Positions 58,875-64,000 of a stretch of DNA of 64,000 nucleotides are shown piece by piece. The stretch lies in assembly GCF_050613145.1 (NCBI RefSeq), contig NZ_CP192507.1, positions 744,001 through 808,000 of the forward strand. Direction: 5' to 3'. The DNA comes from Lysinibacillus_B sp050613145. Lineage in GTDB: Bacteria > Bacillota > Bacilli > Bacillales_A > Planococcaceae. The notes under the pieces were generated by a model. The model saw only the letters and a list, made by a program, of their open reading frames with translations. It did not search any database and was not told where the DNA came from. How positions within the stretch are numbered: the stretch's first letter is position 1; the number at the start of each line of letters is the position of its first letter. The position numbers were made by a program, and so were the translations under genes.

Positions 58875-60074
58875 ATGGATGAACGTAAACGGATTTTAAA
58901 ATTAGTGGAAGACGGAACGATTTCAGCAGATGAGGCTATTCAATTGCTTGAGGCATTATCAAAGCAAAAAGACTCCACGCCATCTTCATCACCTTCTACA
59001 TATGTAGAGCCGGTGCAAGAAAAAAATGAATGGCAACAGTCAACATTTGAACAAGAAAAGAAACGTAAAACGACAGGCTTTGAAGATTTATTTAGTAAAT
59101 TAGGTAACAAAGATTTAAATAAAAAGATGGACGAGCTTATGCATGAGTTACGCCATGATTTATCGGAGTTTAGCGGTCGCATGATGACGCTCATGAATAC
59201 GACGCTGTCAAAAGTAAAGGACTTGGACGTTGAATTTCCGTTCGGTGAAAAGGTGGAGTTTGATAAAACGTACGCCTTTAATGCAGAAGAAGTAAGAGGC
59301 TTCGAAATTGATATTCCGAACGGTCGTGTAACGATTGAAAAAGGGACAGCACCAACAATTCAAATTGAAGCACATGTAAAAACATCGAAGAATGGGACAG
59401 AGCAAGAAGCAACGGATCGTTTTACAGAGCGCTTTGTGGAATTAAAAGACGGCAAAATTGAAGTGGCAACACAGGCAAAAATGGCACATGTGGCACTGCG
59501 TGTAGTACTCCCTGAGAAGCATTATGATGTGCTGATTGTTCGTTTACTAAACGGTGGGATTACATTAAACGATATTGATGCCAAAATTGTGAAAGTAAAA
59601 ACGTACAACGGTAATGTTATCGTAGAGCATGCAACATTTGAGCATGCAGATTTACAATCAGCGAATGGGGCCATTGAAGCGCGTCACATTTCAGGGCAAG
59701 ACTTAGAAGCGGAAACAGCGAATGGCCGTGTGTACATTGATGGCGATGTGAAAGAAGTAGAGGCGGAATCTGTTAATGGTCATGTAGTAGTGACAACAAC
59801 TTCTACCAACGCGCATAAAGTGAAAGCACGAACAGTGGCAGGCTCTGTAGAAATATATGTACCAAAAAATGTTTCACTAGATGGGCAAGTTACTTCGAAT
59901 TTCGGTCGAACAGACGTAGGATTAGCAGATGTGACAACGCGTGTCGAAGAAGACCAATTTTTACTAAAAACATTACATTTCGATAAAATCATTACGGATG
60001 CACCATTACTCAAATTAGTTGGTGAATCACGTACAGGTTCCATTGTCGTTCGTTACACAACACAGGGTGAATAA
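58875..60074 (+). CDS. yvlB: YvlB-like protein: SHOCT-like N-terminus plus DUF4097 beta-repeat domain
   Basis: 399 residues from the ATG with RBS GGGAGG. The N-terminal helix pair (RKRILKLVEDGTISADEAIQ LLEAL, ~3-27) is the YvlB/LiaX type SHOCT-like domain. A Ser/Pro/Glu/Lys linker (~30-70) and amphipathic helices lead to a DUF4097/DUF4098 beta-helix with repeated LQSANGAIEARHISG, AETANGRVYIDGDV, AESVNGHVVVTTT and ARTVAGSVEIYV phrases (~220-330). No signal peptide. B. subtilis yvlB also lies beside uvrBA. Relatives sense or respond to envelope stress (LiaX in enterococci). Role here is inferred. Confidence 0.82.
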   Translation: MDERKRILKLVEDGTISADEAIQLLEALSKQKDSTPSSSPSTYVEPVQEKNEWQQSTFEQEKKRKTTGFEDLFSKLGNKDLNKKMDELMHELRHDLSEFSGRMMTLMNTTLSKVKDLDVEFPFGEKVEFDKTYAFNAEEVRGFEIDIPNGRVTIEKGTAPTIQIEAHVKTSKNGTEQEATDRFTERFVELKDGKIEVATQAKMAHVALRVVLPEKHYDVLIVRLLNGGITLNDIDAKIVKVKTYNGNVIVEHATFEHADLQSANGAIEARHISGQDLEAETANGRVYIDGDVKEVEAESVNGHVVVTTTSTNAHKVKARTVAGSVEIYVPKNVSLDGQVTSNFGRTDVGLADVTTRVEEDQFLLKTLHFDKIITDAPLLKLVGESRTGSIVVRYTTQGE

Positions 60075-60081
60075 TTTGTGG

Positions 60082-60110
60082 AGCAAGTCGCTTAGGCGGC
60101 TTGCTTTTTC
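60082..60110 (+). terminator. Terminator after yvlB
   Basis: AGCAAGTCG (60082-60090)/CGGCTTGCT (60097-60105), 9 bp with one wobble, then TTTT. The remaining spacer to ftsE (to 60396) contains array 4 and an extended -10; I see no gene in it, and the 72-codon frame from 60101 has no RBS. Confidence 0.82.
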
Positions 60111-60126
60111 GTTGTGCCGTTTTGAG

Positions 60127-60176
60127 TGATCAAAAAGAAAGTGTATCCGGGCACAAAGGAGGGGAGACGAGCAAAA
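60127..60176 (-). repeat. Degenerate tandem array, ~21-nt period, three units (array 4)
   Basis: TGATCAAAA (60127), CGGGCACAAA (60148), CGAGCAAAA (60168): spacings 21 and 20 nt, same orientation and core as array 1. The most decayed of the four arrays. Confidence 0.6.
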
Positions 60177-60338
60177 GCACAAAGATATTTTACGAATTCA
60201 CGAAGTTTTCAAAACTATTACAAGAAATTTACATCGAAAGAAGGGGTTATGCTATTTTTATCGAATGTAAGAGGATAGAGTGTCGTATTTTATCGTATAA
60301 GAATGAAATAAAACTGTAATAAAATAAGGTATTCAAAA

Positions 60339-60347
60339 TGCTATAAT
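60339..60347 (+). promoter_or_regulatory. Extended -10 promoter element before ftsE
   Basis: TGCTATAAT, ~50 nt before ftsE; no good -35. Confidence 0.45.
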
Positions 60348-60396
60348 GATAGAGAAAACAAATTTCGATTTAGTAATTATTAGGTGGTTTCGTTAA

Positions 60397-61083
60397 ATGA
60401 TCCAAATGAAGAATGTTGTAAAAAAGTACCCGAATGGTGTCGTTGCAACAAACGGCATTTCTATAAATATTAGCCAAGGTGAATTTGTCTATGTAGTTGG
60501 TCCGAGTGGTGCCGGAAAATCAACTTTTATTAAGTTAATGTATCGAGAAGAAAAGCCGACAGCTGGCGAAGTCATTGTAGCTGGGATTAATTTAACGACA
60601 TTAAAAAATGCACGTGTACCACATTTACGTCGCCAATTAGGTGTTGTGTTTCAAGATTTTAAGCTTTTACCACGTCTAAGTGTGTATGAAAATGTCGCAT
60701 TTGCAATGGAAGTAATTGAAGAACATCCAAAGATTATTCGTAAACGTGTCATGGAAGTGCTAGAGCTAGTTGGCTTAAAGCATAAGGTACGTATGTTACC
60801 GAGTGAGCTTTCGGGTGGTGAACAACAGCGTGTATCGATTGCGCGCTCTATTGTTAATAAGCCAAAAGTGTTAATCGCAGACGAACCGACTGGAAATCTA
60901 GACCCTGAAACATCATGGGAAATCATGGATATATTTGAGGAAATCAATCGCCAAGGCACAACGATTGTCATGGCGACGCATAATCGTGAAATCGTGAACA
61001 CAATGCGTAGGCGTGTTATTGCGATTGAGGGCGGGTTAATTGTGCGTGATGAATACGGAGGTGACTACGGCTATGAAGGGTAG
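60397..61083 (+). CDS. ftsE: Cell-division ABC transporter ATPase FtsE
   Basis: 228 residues, RBS TAGGTGG. Walker A VGPSGAGKSTFIKLM (~33-47), Q-loop VVFQDFKLLPRLSVYENVAF, signature LSGGEQQRVSIAR (~137-149), Walker B VLIADEPTGNLDPE. With FtsX it forms a mechanotransmitting ABC complex that activates a peptidoglycan hydrolase outside the membrane, not a transporter. ftsX begins 11 nt before its stop, and the presumed hydrolase is third in the operon. Confidence 0.96.
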   Translation: MIQMKNVVKKYPNGVVATNGISINISQGEFVYVVGPSGAGKSTFIKLMYREEKPTAGEVIVAGINLTTLKNARVPHLRRQLGVVFQDFKLLPRLSVYENVAFAMEVIEEHPKIIRKRVMEVLELVGLKHKVRMLPSELSGGEQQRVSIARSIVNKPKVLIADEPTGNLDPETSWEIMDIFEEINRQGTTIVMATHNREIVNTMRRRVIAIEGGLIVRDEYGGDYGYEG

Positions 61084-61969
61084 AACGTTACGTCGTCATT
61101 TTCGTGAAAGCTTTAAATCATTAGGTCGTAATAGTTGGATGACCATTGCATCGATTAGTGCAGTTACGGTCACTTTACTGCTCGTTGGTGTGTTTGCCAT
61201 TATTATGATGAATTTAAATAAAGTCGCAACGGATTTAGAAAATGATGTGGAAATCCGTGTGTTAATTGACATTATGAATGATGAAGAACAAAAGAAGACA
61301 GCTGAGGCAGAGCTGATGGCGCAAATTAAAAACTTGCCAGATGTAGCCGAGGTCGTCTATTCACCAAAGGAACAAGAGTTGTCAGACTTAATTAAAGATT
61401 TTGGTGAGGAATTAAGTTTATTTGAGCAAAACAACCCATTGCACAATGTATTGTATGTAAAGGCGGTTGACCCGCAGCAAACAGCAAATGTAGCTGCGCA
61501 AATTGAAAAGTTGGATCATACATATGAGGTATTGTACGGTGAAGGAAAAGTAGAGAAGTTATTTAGCTTCTTAAATATTAGCCGAAATATCGGATTAGTA
61601 TTAATTTTAGGTTTATTGTTTACCGCGATGTTCTTAATTTCCAATACGATTCGCATTACGATTATTGCGCGTAAAGACGAAATTGAGATTATGAAATTAG
61701 TAGGGGCTACCAATTCATTTGTACGTGTTCCCTTTGTATTTGAAGGCATGTGGATTGGTCTACTCGGTTCTATTATCCCAATGGTTGTCGTTTCGCTCCT
61801 ATATTACAACTTATACCATACACTTGCCCCACGTATTCAAGGAAATCTATTAGAACTCCTTGAAGTGACACCACTTCTATATCAAGTAAATGCATTGCTG
61901 ATGGGCATTGGTTTACTCATTGGGATTTGGGGAAGCTTTATGTCTGTTCGTAAATTCTTAAAAATTTAA
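61073..61969 (+). CDS. ftsX: Cell-division permease-like protein FtsX
   Basis: 298 residues from the ATG with RBS GGAGGTGAC inside ftsE (11-nt overlap). Cytosolic arm RRHFRESFKSLGRNSWMTIA, TM1 ~26-50, an extracellular domain (~50-165, NDVEIRVLIDIMNDEEQKKT) that contacts the hydrolase partner, then three TM segments (~170-290) with the FtsX/MacB-type loop IARKDEIEIMKLVGATNSFV. Length matches B. subtilis FtsX (296). Couples FtsE ATP hydrolysis to wall hydrolase activation. Confidence 0.95.
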   Translation: MKGRTLRRHFRESFKSLGRNSWMTIASISAVTVTLLLVGVFAIIMMNLNKVATDLENDVEIRVLIDIMNDEEQKKTAEAELMAQIKNLPDVAEVVYSPKEQELSDLIKDFGEELSLFEQNNPLHNVLYVKAVDPQQTANVAAQIEKLDHTYEVLYGEGKVEKLFSFLNISRNIGLVLILGLLFTAMFLISNTIRITIIARKDEIEIMKLVGATNSFVRVPFVFEGMWIGLLGSIIPMVVVSLLYYNLYHTLAPRIQGNLLELLEVTPLLYQVNALLMGIGLLIGIWGSFMSVRKFLKI

Positions 61970-61994
61970 GCTTATGAGAAAGGGGTATTCCCAA

Positions 61995-63263
61995 TTGAAG
62001 AACGGAAGTAAAAAGCCTTGGAAATGGTTAGCGGTTTTCATGGCGCTACTATTAATTGTACAAGTCCCTGCTGCATATGCGACATCGCTTTCTGATTTAA
62101 AGCAGGAACAGAAACAATTACAACAAGAAAAAGATGCGTTAAATAATTCAATTAACGAAAAAAGTACAGAAATTAAAACGAACCAAACAAAGCAAGAACA
62201 ATTATTGGAACAAATTCAAACATTAAATGCAGAAATTAATAAAACAAATAAATCCATTGAACAAGTTGTTGCCGATATTAATCTAGCGAATCAAGAAATT
62301 GCAGAATTAGAGAAGGACATTGCAGAATTGCAACGAAAAATTGATGAGCGTAACGTATTATTAGAAGAGCGTGCACGTGCGATTCAAGCAGGTGGTACAG
62401 TGAACTATTTAGATGTATTACTTGGCGCAAATAGTTTCGTAGATTTTATCGATCGTTTCTCGGCGGTTAGTACGCTAATCGATGCTGATCGTCAAATTAT
62501 GCGCGATCAAAAAAATGATCAAGAAGCGTTAGAAGAGCAAAAATTGGCGCTCGAAAATAAGAAAAAGCAACTTGAAGAAAATCAAGCAAAATTAGAATCA
62601 TTAAAAGCTTCTTTAAATTCTCAAAAAGCAGAGAAAAATAAATTGGTCGATGCGCTTGAAGCAGAACAAGCCAAATTGAAAAATGAAAAGGCATTATTAG
62701 AAGAAGAGTATTCTGAGGCATTAGAATTAAGTAAAGATGTTGAAGCGCAAATTCGAAAAGAACAAGCCCGTTTAGCAGAAATTGCGCGTCAACAAGAGGC
62801 GAATAAAAACAATGGTGGTGGCGGTGTGTCAGGCGATACACCAGCTGTATCAGCAGGTACTTGGACAACACCAACGACTGGTCGCTTAACATCGCCGTTT
62901 GGCTGGCGAAATCTCGGCTATGGTAACGAGTTCCATTACGGAGTAGATATTGCGAATTCAACGGGTACACCAATTGTTGCAGCCGCTGATGGTGTTGTGT
63001 CGTATGCATCGAAACTATCTACTTATGGCAATGTCATTATGATTACACACTCGATTGATGGCCAAATTTGGACAACTGTGTATGCTCATTTAAATAGCTT
63101 TAATGTAAGTGTTGGCGATTCTGTTTCAAAAGGACAAGTCATCGCTGGCATGGGCAGTACGGGACGTTCGACAGGACCACATCTACACTTCGAAATGCAT
63201 ACAGGTACATGGGCTGGGGCACGTAAAAACGCTGTTAACCCATTACGCTATATTTCACTGTAA
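61995..63263 (+). CDS. FtsEX-associated murein hydrolase: coiled coil plus M23 peptidase
   Basis: 422 residues from TTG with RBS AAAGGGG; an ATG seven codons upstream has no RBS. Signal peptide to about residue 32 (AYA-TS). A long PcsB/CwlO-type coiled coil (~35-270, Gln/Lys/Glu/Leu-rich) contains the LLGANSFVDFIDRFSAVSTL insertion typical of FtsX-regulated hydrolases. A Gly-rich linker precedes a lysostaphin-type M23 domain (~300-420: FHYGVDIANSTGTPIVAAAD, HLHFEMH). Zn ligands are His/Asp of HYGVD and His of HLH. B. subtilis CwlO has the same coiled coil but an NlpC/P60 domain; here the catalytic part is M23, as in EnvC-like proteins. Confidence 0.9.
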   Translation: MKNGSKKPWKWLAVFMALLLIVQVPAAYATSLSDLKQEQKQLQQEKDALNNSINEKSTEIKTNQTKQEQLLEQIQTLNAEINKTNKSIEQVVADINLANQEIAELEKDIAELQRKIDERNVLLEERARAIQAGGTVNYLDVLLGANSFVDFIDRFSAVSTLIDADRQIMRDQKNDQEALEEQKLALENKKKQLEENQAKLESLKASLNSQKAEKNKLVDALEAEQAKLKNEKALLEEEYSEALELSKDVEAQIRKEQARLAEIARQQEANKNNGGGGVSGDTPAVSAGTWTTPTTGRLTSPFGWRNLGYGNEFHYGVDIANSTGTPIVAAADGVVSYASKLSTYGNVIMITHSIDGQIWTTVYAHLNSFNVSVGDSVSKGQVIAGMGSTGRSTGPHLHFEMHTGTWAGARKNAVNPLRYISL

Positions 63264-63376
63264 GATTTAAGGGACCGTCTGAAAAGGCATTTTGAGACGG
63301 GACCTTTGCGACGAGGATGGTGGCATGTGGATGCGACCATCGCAGGAGCAATATAATCATTATTAAGGAGTGAAGG

Positions 63377-63420
63377 GGGTGTTCTGAAAGTTTCTACTTT
63401 CTGGACACCTTCTTTTTTTG
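63377..63420 (+). terminator. Terminator after the ftsEX operon
   Basis: GGTGTTCTGAAAGT (63378-63391)/ACTTTCTGGACACC (63396-63409), 14 bp with wobble/mismatch, then TTCTTTTTTT. A first, weaker hairpin (CCGTCT/AGACGG, 63275-63300) follows the stop codon directly, and a GATGGT/ACCATC hairpin lies at ~63315-63343. Confidence 0.75.
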
Positions 63421-63483
63421 CTATGCTAGAAAAGAATTTACAAGGAAATCATCTATTGATATTCGATATAGTGGAGGCAAACG

Positions 63484-64000
63484 ATGAAGAAAAATATAGG
63501 GTTAGCTGTCGTGTTAGTCCTAATAGTCATTGCAATTAGTACGTTTATAAAGCAACAAACGGATAAAAATAACAAGATTGCACAAGTAGGCTATGAGGTC
63601 GATTTAACACAAGAGGAAGGTTTACAGAAGGGGCAAATTGCACCAGATTTTACGCTCCAAACGTTAACTGGAGAGTCCGTGACACTGAGTGATTTAAAAG
63701 GAAAAAAAGTTATTTTAAACTTTTGGGCATCTTGGTGTCCGCCGTGTCGCGCAGAAATGCCGCATTTACAAGAATACTATGAAAAGTATGCAGATGCAGA
63801 TAATGTGACCATTATTGCAGCCAATACGACATACAATGATCAAGGCGCAGAGAATGTTCAAAAATTTGTCAATAGCTATGACATCACATTTCCTGTTTTA
63901 TTAATGCCAGAAGATAACATTATTAAATTATATGAAGTGCTCACGATCCCCTCGACGCTCATGATTGATACAGAAGGACGTATTCAATATTATATTCAAG
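63484..64000 (+). CDS. TlpA/ResA-like membrane-anchored thioredoxin, N-terminal part
   Basis: Open from ATG 63484 (RBS GGAGG) to the window edge, 172 codons visible. An uncleaved N-terminal membrane anchor (~5-22) is followed by an extracytoplasmic TlpA-like thioredoxin domain. It shows GQIAPDFTLQTLTGESVTLS and the redox-active CPPC at Cys85/Cys88 in FWASWCPPCRAEMPHL, and the cis-Pro in TIPSTLMID. It is probably a thiol-disulfide reductase in the ResA/StoA group (cytochrome c maturation or spore cortex), or a general TlpA protein; the sequence alone cannot decide. Truncated by the window end. Confidence 0.9.
   Translation, partial: MKKNIGLAVVLVLIVIAISTFIKQQTDKNNKIAQVGYEVDLTQEEGLQKGQIAPDFTLQTLTGESVTLSDLKGKKVILNFWASWCPPCRAEMPHLQEYYEKYADADNVTIIAANTTYNDQGAENVQKFVNSYDITFPVLLMPEDNIIKLYEVLTIPSTLMIDTEGRIQYYIQ

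Noticed and set aside
60101..60319. 72-codon frame between yvlB and ftsE
   Set aside because: No RBS, overlaps the yvlB terminator and array 4, no protein-like features.

Overview
The window reads as chromosome of a low-GC Gram-positive bacterium of the Bacillales. It is most like Planococcaceae (Solibacillus/Lysinibacillus relatives). The evidence is gene content and order: the comF-yvyF-flgM-flgN-flgK-flgL-yviE-fliW-csrA-hag order known from Bacillus, degS-degU, hpf-secA-prfB, uvrB-uvrA-yvlB and ftsE-ftsX. A secA2 plus S-layer assembly gene (slaP) pair is typical of S-layer-forming Bacillales. Ribosome binding sites are strong AAAGGAGG types, sigma-D promoters are recognisable, and no tRNA or rRNA gene was seen. 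Genus is an inference.

Layout. 1-2.6 kb: end of a glycosyltransferase, a MurJ-type flippase and a TetR regulator, followed by a folded non-coding element (2.7-2.97 kb) that looks like IS200/IS605-associated DNA. 3-10 kb: secreted S41 protease, chemotaxis receptor, BrnQ transporter and two secreted NlpC/P60 hydrolases, the second with a perfect WalR-type box. 10-16.7 kb: SlaP/SecA2 accessory secretion, TagO, an LCP ligase and YvyE. 16.8-21.2 kb: DegS/DegU, a RAYT transposase flanked by matching REP-like palindromes, a lipoprotein and a DegV protein. 21.4-44.1 kb: competence comFA/comFC, then the late flagellar regulon. Between hag and flaG-fliD sits an island with two Maf glycosyltransferases, a pseudaminic acid pathway using a formyltransferase where the PseH acetyltransferase is expected, and the flagellin lysine methylase FliB. 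44.2-53.7 kb: phosphosugar mutase, ComK-family gene 1 behind an elaborate leader, PilZ protein, Hpf, SecA, RF2 with its programmed frameshift, ComK-family gene 2 on the minus strand, and a small IDEAL protein. 53.9-64 kb: uvrBA, a YvlB-like protein, ftsE-ftsX with an M23 hydrolase, and the start of a TlpA-like thioredoxin.

How it fits together. Much of the window is surface biology: wall polymer synthesis and attachment (TagO, LCP, MurJ-like), wall hydrolases under WalR or FtsEX control, S-layer export (SecA2/SlaP), and a flagellum whose filament is probably both glycosylated and lysine-methylated. Flagellin output should be set by the FlgM/sigma-D and FliW/CsrA/Hag loops; a near-consensus CsrA hairpin lies in the hag leader. 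DegSU and two ComK-type regulators could link motility, secretion and DNA uptake.

The most unusual signal is a family of degenerate tandem arrays with a near-exact 21-nt period (core TTTTGCCCG/TTTTGACCG or its complement) in four separate intergenic regions. Other unexplained structure includes the RAYT/REP locus, the comK1 leader (probably a relic of a type I toxin RNA locus or an attenuator), and a folded 200-nt insert before secA bounded by near-identical 15-16-nt direct repeats.
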